From JBHJGU01 sp050331475 (GTDB lineage Bacteria; Pseudomonadota; Alphaproteobacteria; Caulobacterales; Maricaulaceae), in contig JBHJGU010000124.1 of the NCBI GenBank assembly GCA_050331475.1, positions 1 through 62,683 of the forward strand: DNA of 62,683 nt. The letters run 5' to 3'. Shown here in pieces: positions 17,627-26,212 of the stretch (the first letter of the stretch is position 1; the number at the start of each line of letters is the position of its first letter). The translations under genes and the position numbers were made by a program. Below the pieces are notes generated by a model. It was not told where the DNA came from. It did no database searches and saw nothing but the letters and a program-made list of their open reading frames with translations.

Positions 17627-17830
17627 TCACGCGGTGTCTGGACGCATCATCCAGTTTAGCCAGGGGCGGAGGGGCAACGCCCACGACACGCCGGCGACCA
17701 GGTAATAGATCGCTTGCAAGAGCACCCAGTCAGGCAGCATGCCGCCGATGGTCACCGCCACCCCGACATATAAAGGAAAGGCGATCAGCAAGCCCGCCAT
17801 GCCCAAACCAATGCGCAATCCGCGCGCCAT
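17627..17830 (-). CDS. DUF2842 membrane protein
   Basis: 67 residues with two predicted membrane segments (about 6-27 and 38-56), GLGMAGLLIAFPLYVGVAV and LLQAIYYLVAGVSWALPL, and the family ending LRPWLNWMMRP. DUF2842 genes usually sit beside the haem A synthase gene, as here, divergent across 87 bases. The function is unknown; a role in cytochrome oxidase maturation is only suggested by position. Confidence 0.85.
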   Translation of the reverse strand: MARGLRIGLGMAGLLIAFPLYVGVAVTIGGMLPDWVLLQAIYYLVAGVSWALPLRPWLNWMMRPDTA

Positions 17831-17917
17831 CGCCGCCTCCTCATAAGCCGCCGCGTCAAGGGCTTGACCCTCGCACGCAGCCGGTTAGCTCCAAAGCCTC
17901 AATAGCCGCGATGTAGG

Positions 17918-19039
17918 ATGGTCATGGCGAAAGCGAAGCCCGCAGCCGACCCCCCAAGCGCCGACTTCGGCTTCATCGCCTGGTTGGCTTTGGTGACGCT
18001 CTTGATTCTGGTGATGATTTTGGTGGGCGGCGCCACCCGTCTGACCGATTCCGGCTTGTCAATCACCGAATGGAAGCCGCTCTCGGGCGCCGTGCCGCCG
18101 CTGAGCGACGCCGCCTGGGCGGAAGCCTTCGCCAAATATCGCACTACCACGGAGTACCAGACGCAAAACCGCGGGATGAGCCTGGAAGCGTTCCAGGTGA
18201 TTTTTTGGTGGGAGTGGGGACATCGCCAACTCGGTCGGTTGATCGGACTGGTGTTCGCGCTGGGATTGGCCGGTTTTTGGCTCGCGCGCCGGATACCGAA
18301 GGGCTTCCCCGTTCGCCTGGTCGTCTTGTTTGGGCTCGGGGGGCTGCAGGGATTTGTCGGCTGGTGGATGGTGTCCAGTGGTCTGGCGGACCGGTTGGAC
18401 GTGGCGCCGGAGCGGTTGGCGACACATTTAAGCCTGGCTTTCATTCTGTTCGGCGTCATGGTCTGGACCCTGGCCGATGCGGTCACCGGCGCCGTTCGAC
18501 GTCCGCGCCCGGAGGGGCCTTGGCGCGCTTCGGCCCTGATGGTTTTGGCGCTCGCTTTTTTGCAGATCGCGTTGGGCGCGCTGGCGGCGGGCTTGGACGC
18601 GGGCAAGATCTATGTGGATTGGCCGTTGATGGCCGGCGGCTTCACGCCGCCAGGGTATGGCGAGGCGGCCCTTGTCGACCAAGCGCTGAATGACCGCGGG
18701 GCGGCGCAATTCCACCACCGTCTGGGCGCTTACGCCTTACTCGTGGCGGTGAGCGTGTTCTGGGCGTTCGCGGAGCGCGGGCGTCTGCCGTCCCCGGTCC
18801 TCGCGCCAACGCGGGTCTTGGTTGTCGCGGTTTGGCTTCAAGCCGCGCTCGGCGTTGTCGCCTTGATGAACGCCGCGCCCTTGGGCTTAAGCCTCGCCCA
18901 CCAAGCCGGTGGGGCGGTGTGCTTCGCGGCCGCGGTGTTGGTGGCGCGCGCGTGTTGGCGCGGTTATGAGGCGACCGCTGCGCTGAGCGCGCGCGAGACC
19001 GCATCGAGTGCGGTGACCGCGACAGCGCCGTCGCCATAG
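17918..19039 (+). CDS. ctaA: Haem A synthase (COX15/CtaA)
   Basis: Converts haem O to haem A for aa3-type cytochrome oxidase. 373 residues with about eight membrane segments. The conserved haem histidines are seen in GHRQLGRLIGL, ATHLSLAF, QFHHRLGAY and LAHQAGGAV, and the N-terminal GGATRLTDSGLSITEWKP is diagnostic of the COX15 type. Two in-frame ATGs (17918, 17924) are possible. The 3' end overlaps the converging lipoprotein gene by 76 bases. Confidence 0.96.
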   Translation: MVMAKAKPAADPPSADFGFIAWLALVTLLILVMILVGGATRLTDSGLSITEWKPLSGAVPPLSDAAWAEAFAKYRTTTEYQTQNRGMSLEAFQVIFWWEWGHRQLGRLIGLVFALGLAGFWLARRIPKGFPVRLVVLFGLGGLQGFVGWWMVSSGLADRLDVAPERLATHLSLAFILFGVMVWTLADAVTGAVRRPRPEGPWRASALMVLALAFLQIALGALAAGLDAGKIYVDWPLMAGGFTPPGYGEAALVDQALNDRGAAQFHHRLGAYALLVAVSVFWAFAERGRLPSPVLAPTRVLVVAVWLQAALGVVALMNAAPLGLSLAHQAGGAVCFAAAVLVARACWRGYEATAALSARETASSAVTATAPSP

Positions 19040-19959
19040 CCCACCGCGACCACGCCCGCGGAAAAGCCCGCGCCGCCAAAATTCGCACCATTCGCGGCGA
19101 TGGCGGTCACAGACCCCTCGGTGCTGACCCCAAAGCCGGGTTCTAGGGTGACGCTGGCGCGAAACTCGCCGGTTTCGGGCCAGACCATATTCAAGCCCGC
19201 GTCTGTCAACGCGAAGACTTCACGATTGTCCGAGAAGCGGGTTCCGGCCAAGCGCTCAACGGTGGCGGCGCCGTCGGTCAATTTCGCGCCAAGCCCTTGG
19301 GACCAAACGCCTAACGAGCCTTCCGCGAGTGCGAGCACGCCCTTGTCGCGGCCCACCCCGGCGCAGTCGCGCGCGCGGGTGCGGAAGCTTGGCTCGACCG
19401 GCTCGACCAGCAAGGCGTCCTCGCCCACATCGGAAATCCGCCAGATTTGCGCGCTTCCGTCCCGATTGAGCGCGAGAACGGTTAGGCCAGCGAGATCGCT
19501 GTCCAGGGTGCAAATCGCAGCGAGCGGGCTCAGCGGAGCGTCGTACGCCAGCGGCGCGGGATAAAGCCCGCCCTCGGCGAGCAAGTATGCGCGCAATCCG
19601 CCGTCCTCGGTCTGGATCCCGACCGCCAAAACCGCCGGGGTGTCGCGAAAGATGAATTCCGGGGACACGGCGAGATCGCTCAAGGCCGGCCCCGCCGCTT
19701 GGCCGCGCAGTCCGCCCTCCAGATCAAACGCCGTAAGCCCGCCGCTTTGGGGCGCTGCGAACACAACCCCACGCCAAGGCTGGGTGAGGTTTTGCGCCAA
19801 CGCCAGCGCCGCCACCGGGCCTTCGACCCGCCCGACATCGGCGGCTAAGGTCACAGTGATGGCGGGAAAACGGGGGCTGGGTTCGGGTTCGATTTCGGCG
19901 TCCGAGCACGCGCACAAGCCTAAGACCACGAGCCCAAAGCCCGCCCAATTTCGCGCCAT
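18964..19959 (-). CDS. Lipoprotein with repeated beta-strand (propeller-like) domain
   Basis: 331 residues from the ATG at 19959, chosen because it gives a signal sequence MARNWAGFGLVVLGLCAC ending in a lipobox; the frame continues upstream to 20076 without a signal-like start. The rest is a series of short strand-rich units such as VLAVGIQTEDGGLRAYLLAEGG and LTVLALNRDGSAQIWRI, suggesting a beta-propeller, perhaps related to phytase-like propellers, but no catalytic motif is clear. It ends inside ctaA on the other strand. Function unknown. Confidence 0.75.
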   Translation of the reverse strand: MARNWAGFGLVVLGLCACSDAEIEPEPSPRFPAITVTLAADVGRVEGPVAALALAQNLTQPWRGVVFAAPQSGGLTAFDLEGGLRGQAAGPALSDLAVSPEFIFRDTPAVLAVGIQTEDGGLRAYLLAEGGLYPAPLAYDAPLSPLAAICTLDSDLAGLTVLALNRDGSAQIWRISDVGEDALLVEPVEPSFRTRARDCAGVGRDKGVLALAEGSLGVWSQGLGAKLTDGAATVERLAGTRFSDNREVFALTDAGLNMVWPETGEFRASVTLEPGFGVSTEGSVTAIAANGANFGGAGFSAGVVAVGYGDGAVAVTALDAVSRALSAAVAS

Positions 19960-20114
19960 ATCGTGTCTCCCACATTCGGGGCCCAACTTTTCAGGCTTCC
20001 GGCGTGGGTTCAAGCGGCGCGGGTGAGGCTTAGTAAGAACAAACGCGCCACTGAGTGCGGTAATATATAACCCCATGACTTGACGCTTATAATCTCTACG
20101 AAATTACCCGCCTC

Positions 20115-20143
20115 TTGACATCAAACGCTGCGCCGCGTATCCG
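20115..20143 (+). promoter_or_regulatory. Candidate promoter of rplM-rpsI
   Basis: A perfect TTGACA at 20115-20120 is followed after 17 bases by TATCCG at 20138-20143, about 60 bases before the rplM start. The leader could hold the L13 autoregulatory site known in E. coli, but no structure was worked out. Confidence 0.4.
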
Positions 20144-20204
20144 CCCGCTTCCTTAAGGCGGCTCGTTTGTGACGGGTCCGTCCCCTAGCGCCTTGGTGAG
20201 AACA

Positions 20205-20672
20205 ATGAAGACTTTTTCCGCAAAGCCCGCGGAGACCGAGCACAAATGGATCGTGCTGGACGCGCAAGACGCCGTTGTCGGGCGACTGGCGGCGTTCATC
20301 GCCATGCGGTTGCGCGGCAAGCATCGGCCGGACTTTACCCCGCACATTGACACGGGCGACCATGTGATCGTCATCAATGCGGATAAGGTGAAGTTCACCG
20401 GCCGCAAGCGCTCCGACAAAACCTATTACTGGCACACCGGCTATCCCGGCGGGATCAAGTCGCGGACGGCGGACAAAATCCTCGACGGCAAGCATCCTGA
20501 ACGCGTGTTGGAAAAAGCAGTTCAGCGCATGCTGCCCAAAGAAAGCCCGCTTGCGCGCAAGCAACTCTCCAAGCTGCGGGTTTACGCTGGCGCCGACCAT
20601 CCCCACGAGGCGCAGCAGCCCGAAGTCATCGACTTTGCCGCCCGCCATCCCCTGAATAAGAGGGCTAAGTGA
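20205..20672 (+). CDS. rplM: Large ribosomal subunit protein L13
   Basis: 155 residues from the ATG at 20205 (MKTFSAKPAE), the normal start in alphaproteobacteria; the frame is open from 20169 but the extra 12 residues are not part of the family. Signatures: KWIVLDAQDAVVGRLA, GDHVIVINADKVKFTGRK and YAGADHPHEAQQPE. The stop overlaps the possible GTG start of rpsI. Confidence 0.97.
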   Translation: MKTFSAKPAETEHKWIVLDAQDAVVGRLAAFIAMRLRGKHRPDFTPHIDTGDHVIVINADKVKFTGRKRSDKTYYWHTGYPGGIKSRTADKILDGKHPERVLEKAVQRMLPKESPLARKQLSKLRVYAGADHPHEAQQPEVIDFAARHPLNKRAK

Positions 20673-20674
20673 TC

Positions 20675-21175
20675 ATGAGCGCTGAAACTCACGCCCTAGA
20701 AGACCTCAAAGACGCCATCGCTGCGGGCGGAGGCGACGCAGAGCCGTCGTCGGGCGCCGAAACGTTCGCGGAGCCGCAAATTGACGCGTTGGGCCGCGCC
20801 TACGCCACGGGCAAGCGGAAAGACGCTGTGGCTCGGGTTTGGATCAAGCGAGGGCACGGTCGGATCACCGTGAACGGCAAGGATCAGGCGCAATACTTCG
20901 CGCGTCCGGTTTTGCGGATGATGATCGGCCAACCCTTTGATATCGCCAACCGGCGCGACCAGTTCGACGTGGTCTGCACGGTGAAGGGCGGCGGGTTGTC
21001 CGGACAGGCGGGCGCGGTTCGCCACGGCATTTCGAAAGCGCTGACGCTGTTTGAACCGGAACTGCGCCGCGTCCTGAAACCGGAAGGTCTTCTGACCCGC
21101 GACAGCCGGGTGGTGGAGCGGAAGAAATATGGCCGCCGGAAAGCGCGCCGTAGCTTCCAATTCTCAAAGCGTTAG
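20675..21175 (+). CDS. rpsI: Small ribosomal subunit protein S9
   Basis: 166 residues from ATG 20675; a GTG at 20669 overlapping the rplM stop would add two residues. An acidic N-terminal extension of about 38 residues precedes the S9 core, which starts at YATGKRKDAVARVWIKRGHGRITVNGKD and ends in the invariant basic tail KKYGRRKARRSFQFSKR that reaches the P-site tRNA. Followed by a rho-independent terminator. Confidence 0.97.
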   Translation: MSAETHALEDLKDAIAAGGGDAEPSSGAETFAEPQIDALGRAYATGKRKDAVARVWIKRGHGRITVNGKDQAQYFARPVLRMMIGQPFDIANRRDQFDVVCTVKGGGLSGQAGAVRHGISKALTLFEPELRRVLKPEGLLTRDSRVVERKKYGRRKARRSFQFSKR

Positions 21176-21202
21176 GCCGATCCCGCAGTTTCAAGCGTTC
21201 CC

Positions 21203-21230
21203 AAGGCGGGCCGGCGACGGTCCGCCTTTT
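21203..21230 (+). terminator. Rho-independent terminator after rpsI
   Basis: Ten-base-pair stem, AAGGCGGGCC with GGTCCGCCTT (one G-T pair), loop GGCGAC, ending in TTTT. It lies 27 bases after the rpsI stop. Confidence 0.8.
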
Positions 21231-21250
21231 CGCGTTAAAGGAAGCACACC

Positions 21251-22288
21251 ATGAGCCATCGCATCGCAGTTCTGGGGGCGTCCGGCTATACGGGCTCGGA
21301 AGCGGTGCGCCTGTTTTTAAACCACCCCCAGGCGAAAATCGTCGCTCTGTCGGCCCATGCGCGGGCCGGGGCGGCCATCGGAACGGTTCATCCGCATCTG
21401 GCGTGGTTTGGCCTGCCCGATCTCGTGGCGTGGGACCAGATTGATTGGTCGGGCGTCGATATTGCGGTGAGTTGCTTGCCCCATGGCGCCAGCGCGGACA
21501 TTGTGCGTCAACTGCCTGAACGGGTGCGGATTATCGATCTGTCGGCGGATTTTCGGCTTCGCAACCCTGAAACCTATGTCGCCTGGTATGGCCGGGCGCA
21601 CGGCGCCCCGGCGCTCTTGGCCGATGCGGTCTATGGGCTCACCGAATTCGCGGGCCCCGCATTAACGACCGCCCGGGTGGCGGCCTGTCCGGGCTGTTAT
21701 CCCACCGCGACGCTGCTCGCGCTCAAGCCCTTGGCGGAGGCTGGATTAATCACCGGCGAGGACCTCATCATTGACGCCAAATCCGGGGTCAGCGGCGCCG
21801 GGCGCGCGTTGAAGGACCATTTGCTGTTCACCGAAGCCGGGGAGGGGGTAAGCGCCTATGGCGTGGGCCACCACCGCCACATGCCCGAAATTGAACAAGA
21901 ACTGAGCCTCGGCTTTGGCGCGCCCGTGACGGTCAGCTTCACCCCCCATCTGATCCCCATGTCCCGGGGCGAGTTGATCACCGCTTATGTGCGCTTGACC
22001 TCGGGCACGACTTGGGAAGATTTACGCGCCGGCCTTGAGGCGCGCTTCGCCGCGGCTCCCTTTGTGCATGTGCTCGAACCTGGGCGCGCACCGTCGACCC
22101 GCCATGTCCGCGGCTCTAACCACGCCGCCTTGGCGGTGTTTCCCGATCGCCGAGCCGGTCGCGCCATCGTGCTCGCTGCGATCGATAATTTGGTCAAAGG
22201 CTCCTCCGGCCAGGCGGTGCAGAATTTTAACCGCATGATCGACGCGCCGGAGACGACCGGGCTCACCGCCCCGCCCTTGAGCCCTTAA
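21251..22288 (+). CDS. argC: N-acetyl-gamma-glutamyl-phosphate reductase
   Basis: NADPH-dependent third step of arginine synthesis. 345 residues: nucleotide loop VLGASGYTGSEAVRLF at the N-terminus, DLSADFRLRN near residue 97, the catalytic Cys149 in ACPGCYPTATLLAL, and SGVSGAGR near residue 178. Good ribosome site (AAAGGAAG). The stop overlaps the converging phaC stop by four bases. Confidence 0.96.
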   Translation: MSHRIAVLGASGYTGSEAVRLFLNHPQAKIVALSAHARAGAAIGTVHPHLAWFGLPDLVAWDQIDWSGVDIAVSCLPHGASADIVRQLPERVRIIDLSADFRLRNPETYVAWYGRAHGAPALLADAVYGLTEFAGPALTTARVAACPGCYPTATLLALKPLAEAGLITGEDLIIDAKSGVSGAGRALKDHLLFTEAGEGVSAYGVGHHRHMPEIEQELSLGFGAPVTVSFTPHLIPMSRGELITAYVRLTSGTTWEDLRAGLEARFAAAPFVHVLEPGRAPSTRHVRGSNHAALAVFPDRRAGRAIVLAAIDNLVKGSSGQAVQNFNRMIDAPETTGLTAPPLSP

Positions 22289-24462
22289 CCCGTCGGCGCG
22301 ATGTCCGAGCGCACTCGCACATAAGAACCCGGCGCGGGCTCGATTGGCCTCAAAACGCCGTTTGCGGGATCGCGGGTAGTCGCGTCAACACGCGGTCCCA
22401 ATTGCCCTTCAAGCCAGGTCGTCCAGAACGGCCACCAAGAGCCGGGGTGTTCCACCGCATCCGCGCGCCAGGCGTCCACCGTGTCGGGCAATTCGGGATT
22501 GAGCCAATGCTGGTATTTCGGCTTGGTGGCGGGATTGATCACACCCGCGATATGACCCGAGCCCGCCATCATGAAGGTCACCGGTCCGCCGAACAGTTTC
22601 GCGCCGCGATAAACTGAGCGAAACGGCGCGATGTGATCATCTTTGCTCGACTGAATGAACACCGGGATATCCACGTCGCTTAAGGACACGCGATCGCCAA
22701 AAACCTCAAGCTCGCCCTTGGAGAGGCGATTGTGGCGATAGTAGTTGTCCAAGTAATAAAGATGCACGTTTTTAGCCATGCGGGTTTGATCTGCATTCCA
22801 ATACAAAAGATCAAACGCCTGGGGTTCCTTGCCCAGCATGTAGTTATTGATCATGAACGACCAGATCAAATCGTTCGAGCGCAGGATATTAAACGTATCC
22901 GCCATTTCCCGACCGCCGAGCACGCCGCCATAATGGCCCATGCGGCGCTCGATCTCGTTCATCCAACTGTCGTCGGTGAACAGCTTCAGATCGCCGCTTT
23001 CTTCGAAATCCATTTGCGCGGTGAAGAAGGTCGCCGACGCGATGCGGTCGTCTTTGTGTTGCGCCATGTAGGCTAAGGTCGTGGCGAGCATGGTCCCGCC
23101 AATGCAATACCCCACTGCATTGACGTCCGCCCGGCCAGTCTGGCGCTTGACCGCGTCTAAGGACTCAAAAACCCCGAGCTTGATGTAGTCCTCAAACACC
23201 AGATCGGAGTCTTTAGGCTCTGGGTTCAGCCAAGACACAAGGAACACAGTAAAGCCTTGCTCGGTCAGCCATTTAATCAAGGACTTCTGGGGCGTGAGAT
23301 CAAGAATATAAAACTTATTGATCCAGGGCGGGAACACAAGGATTGGTCGTTCGAAGACCTCAGCCGTCGCCGGCGTGTATTGAATCAGTTGGATCAGCCG
23401 GTTTTGGTAAATCACTTGGCCGGGGGTGGCGGCCATGTCTTTACCGACTTCAAACCCGTCCATGTCGGTCTGGCGTAAGGACAACACGCCTTGACCGCGC
23501 TTGACGTCCTCAAGCGCTAGCTCCAATCCCTTGACGAAATTGCCACCTTTGGTCTCAACCGCCGCCTTGAGCACATCTGGGTTGGTGAAAGCGAAATTCG
23601 TCGGGGCGAAACTGTCGGCGAATAATTTGGTGAAAAAATCGACTTTTTGCTGGGTTTCCGGCGGCAAACCGTCAATCGAGCCCATCAGATCGCGCAACCA
23701 ATTTGACGTCATCAGGTAAGACTGCTTGATGACATCGAACACGGGCTCTTCGGACCACGCCTCGGAACGCCACCGCTTATCCCCCCGCTCTGGGCTGGCC
23801 ACCGGTTGGGCCGTCGCACCCGTCGCTCGGGTCGCGGCGTGCCGCCAAAGCTCCGAATAGCCTTTCCAAAGGCTGGCCTGCGCGCTCAACAATTTATCGG
23901 GCTGGGTCGCCAATTTCGCGAACGCCTCGGCGAATTGCGGCGCCACCTTGAAGGGGTCCGCGTGCATCGGCGGCTCGGAGTCCGCGACCCCCTTGGCGAC
24001 CTCGGCCATAAGTTCTTGGCCCTTCAAGGTGGCGGCGAACAGGTTTTCCGAAAACGCTTTCATTGCCGCGTCGTTGGCGAACCAGTTTGGCGCGCCCGCG
24101 CCCGCTTCAGGAGCGGCGCCGGGGGTGGGGCCGGTCTGGGGTTGTTCGGGTTTCGCCGACGCCGGTTTGGGTGCGCGCTCGGGCGTCTGCGGGGCGCTGG
24201 GTTCGGCGGGCTTGGCCTTGGCTTTCGCCCGGGCGGCGGGTTTCTTGCGCCCCGCGGCCGTAGCCTTGGCGGCCGTCGATTTCCCCGACGCCGTTCGCGC
24301 GGCCCCGGCCTTTGCGGAGGTCGCCTTTGAGTCCGTCGTTGCGGACTTGCCGCTTGCGCTGGTCTTGGCCTTGGCGGTTGTGCTTCGGCGCGTGCGCCGT
24401 TTGGGCGCGGGTCCGTTCGCTTTTTCCGCGGACGCTTCGGTTTTGGATACGTCGTCGGCCAT
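22285..24462 (-). CDS. phaC: Class I polyhydroxyalkanoate synthase with basic N-terminal extension
   Basis: Polymerises 3-hydroxyacyl-CoA into storage granules. The start at 24462 (MADDVSK) is preceded by GGGAGGGGG; an in-frame start at 24537 lacks this. Of 725 residues, about 126-725 are a normal PhaC: lipase-like box GYCIGG with nucleophile Cys453, Asp609 in KDDHIAPF and His637 in GSGHIAGVINP. Residues 1-125 are extra: first a Lys/Arg/Ala/Thr-rich segment (19-85, AAK and AKA repeats like histone H1), then a Pro-rich segment (86-125). Such tails in PhaM-type proteins bind the nucleoid; fusion to the synthase itself is unusual. No phasin or phaR gene is adjacent. Confidence 0.95.
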   Translation of the reverse strand: MADDVSKTEASAEKANGPAPKRRTRRSTTAKAKTSASGKSATTDSKATSAKAGAARTASGKSTAAKATAAGRKKPAARAKAKAKPAEPSAPQTPERAPKPASAKPEQPQTGPTPGAAPEAGAGAPNWFANDAAMKAFSENLFAATLKGQELMAEVAKGVADSEPPMHADPFKVAPQFAEAFAKLATQPDKLLSAQASLWKGYSELWRHAATRATGATAQPVASPERGDKRWRSEAWSEEPVFDVIKQSYLMTSNWLRDLMGSIDGLPPETQQKVDFFTKLFADSFAPTNFAFTNPDVLKAAVETKGGNFVKGLELALEDVKRGQGVLSLRQTDMDGFEVGKDMAATPGQVIYQNRLIQLIQYTPATAEVFERPILVFPPWINKFYILDLTPQKSLIKWLTEQGFTVFLVSWLNPEPKDSDLVFEDYIKLGVFESLDAVKRQTGRADVNAVGYCIGGTMLATTLAYMAQHKDDRIASATFFTAQMDFEESGDLKLFTDDSWMNEIERRMGHYGGVLGGREMADTFNILRSNDLIWSFMINNYMLGKEPQAFDLLYWNADQTRMAKNVHLYYLDNYYRHNRLSKGELEVFGDRVSLSDVDIPVFIQSSKDDHIAPFRSVYRGAKLFGGPVTFMMAGSGHIAGVINPATKPKYQHWLNPELPDTVDAWRADAVEHPGSWWPFWTTWLEGQLGPRVDATTRDPANGVLRPIEPAPGSYVRVRSDIAPTG

Positions 24463-24596
24463 GGCGGCCCCCTCCCGTCGGTTTTGCCCATTGGCGCGCA
24501 TGCGCGGCGAAATCGTCAAGGCCCCAGTGTGGCGCAAGCCGTCGCGCCCGTGTAAACCTCAAAGGGTTGAGGGGTTCGCCGCGAAGGAGGGCGATT

Positions 24597-24983
24597 ATGG
24601 CGCGCGCATGGCTTTTAGCCGTTATTCTCGGCGCGGGCGGCTGTGCGAGCCTGATCCCGGGCAACGACGCCGCTTATCCGGACTGGTATGACGAGGCGGC
24701 CTTGGATAGCGCCTATCCCGGCTACGCCACAGCTTTAGACGTTCCGCCTGAGGATGAGGCGCTGGAAACCCGCAGGGATGTGCGCCGGTATGTTCGCGGT
24801 TTTGAACGTCGCGCGGACGCCGTCAATCGTCTCAGCCTATCCATGACTGAGGATCCGCGCGCGGACTTTGCCGCGCCCTTCGCCGTTGAGGCTGGCTTCG
24901 TCGATGAGGCAAGTGAACGCGCCCAAGCCTACAAAGCGGACGACAATCCGGCGTTCGCGGTTCCCGCCTCGGACGATCGCTGA
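24597..24983 (+). CDS. Small lipoprotein of unknown function
   Basis: 128 residues from ATG 24597, placed after a near-perfect ribosome site (GAAGGAGG). The frame is open from 24312, but that part is antisense to phaC. The N-terminus MARAWLLAVILGAGGCASL is a lipoprotein signal with Cys about residue 16. The mature part is acidic, without a recognised domain; ETRRDVRRYVRGFERRADAVNRLSLSM is a likely helix. It ends 17 bases before the aminotransferase gene. Confidence 0.75.
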   Translation: MARAWLLAVILGAGGCASLIPGNDAAYPDWYDEAALDSAYPGYATALDVPPEDEALETRRDVRRYVRGFERRADAVNRLSLSMTEDPRADFAAPFAVEAGFVDEASERAQAYKADDNPAFAVPASDDR

Positions 24984-25000
24984 GCGGGACCGCACCGAGC

Positions 25001-26212
25001 ATGGCGTCCTCGTTTCACAGCGTTCGCCGACTGCCGCCTTACGTCTTTGAGGACGTAAACCGGCTCAAGGCGCGGCTGCGCGGCCAAGGCCGGGACATTA
25101 TCGATTTCGGCATGGGCAATCCCGATTTGCCCACGCCCGTGCACATCACTGAAAAACTGATCGAAGCGGCGCAAAAGCCCCGCACCAATCGGTATTCCGT
25201 GTCCCGCGGTTTGCCGGGCCTGCGCCGGGCCTTGGCGGGATATTACGAACGACGCTTCGGGGTCGGTTTGGACCCCGAGACCGAAATCGTCTCAACCTTG
25301 GGCTCCAAAGAGGGGTTCGCTAATCTCGCCCAAGCGGTCGCCGCACCGGGCGATGTGGTGCTCGCGCCCAACCCCTCCTATCCGATCCATGCCTTTGGCT
25401 TCATCATGGCGGGGGCGAGCATTCGGCATATCCCAGCCTTGGATGCGGAGAGCTTTCTAGCGGGCTTGCACGCGGCGGTGCGCCATTCGGTGCCCAGCCC
25501 GATCGCGGTGGTCACGTGTTTTCCCGCCAACCCCACGGCGCTGACTGTCGATCTGGCGTTTTACCGGGAGATCGTCGCTTTCGCGAAACGTTTTGACCTT
25601 TTTGTGTTTTCGGACTTGGCCTATGCAGAGATTTTCTTTGACGACGCCAAGCCGCCGCCATCCATTCTCGAGGTGGAGGGCGCGAAAGACGTCGCCGTGG
25701 AGGTGACGAGCCTGTCGAAAACCTATTCCATGGCTGGCTGGCGGGTGGGGTTTGCGGCCGGCAACGCACGGCTGATCGCCGCATTGGCGCGGGTGAAGTC
25801 GTATCTCGACTATGGTGCGTTTACCCCGATCCAGGTTGCGGCCAGCGCTGCGTTAAACGGCTCTCAAGACTGCGTCGCCGAGACCCGGGCGATCTACAAA
25901 TCCCGACGCGACGCGCTGGTGGAGGCCTTCGACCGGGCGGGGTGGAGCGTGCCTGCGCCCGAGGCGTCGATGTTCGCCTGGGCGCGGCTGCCGGAGCGGT
26001 TTTCGAACATGGGTTCGCTCGCCTTCTCCAAGCACCTGATCGAGACCGCTGGCGTCGCCGTGGCCCCTGGCGTCGGGTTCGGAGAATATGGCGAGGGATT
26101 TGTGCGCATCGCACTTGTGGAGAATGAGCAACGCGTTCGCCAAGCGGCGCGGGAAATCCGCAAGCTATTAAGCGGGACGGGCGAGTTCGACGCCGCGGAG
26201 GGCGCGGCGTGA
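25001..26212 (+). CDS. Class I/II aminotransferase (AlaC / LL-DAP aminotransferase-like)
   Basis: PLP aminotransferase of 403 residues. Features: FGMGNPDLPTP near residue 36, the NPSYPIHAFG loop near residue 127, CFPANPTA near 169, DLAYAEIFFDD near 205 and the PLP lysine in TSLSKTYSMAGWRVGFAAGN near residue 233. The sequence is of the AlaC/DapL-like group often placed upstream of hom in alphaproteobacteria, consistent with amino acid synthesis. The true amino donor cannot be read from sequence. GTG start of hom overlaps the stop. Confidence 0.9.
   Translation: MASSFHSVRRLPPYVFEDVNRLKARLRGQGRDIIDFGMGNPDLPTPVHITEKLIEAAQKPRTNRYSVSRGLPGLRRALAGYYERRFGVGLDPETEIVSTLGSKEGFANLAQAVAAPGDVVLAPNPSYPIHAFGFIMAGASIRHIPALDAESFLAGLHAAVRHSVPSPIAVVTCFPANPTALTVDLAFYREIVAFAKRFDLFVFSDLAYAEIFFDDAKPPPSILEVEGAKDVAVEVTSLSKTYSMAGWRVGFAAGNARLIAALARVKSYLDYGAFTPIQVAASAALNGSQDCVAETRAIYKSRRDALVEAFDRAGWSVPAPEASMFAWARLPERFSNMGSLAFSKHLIETAGVAVAPGVGFGEYGEGFVRIALVENEQRVRQAAREIRKLLSGTGEFDAAEGAA

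Noticed and set aside
24312..24596. Upstream open part of the 24597 lipoprotein frame
   Set aside because: It is antisense to the low-complexity 5' end of phaC; a signal peptide and GAAGGAGG ribosome site fix the start at 24597.
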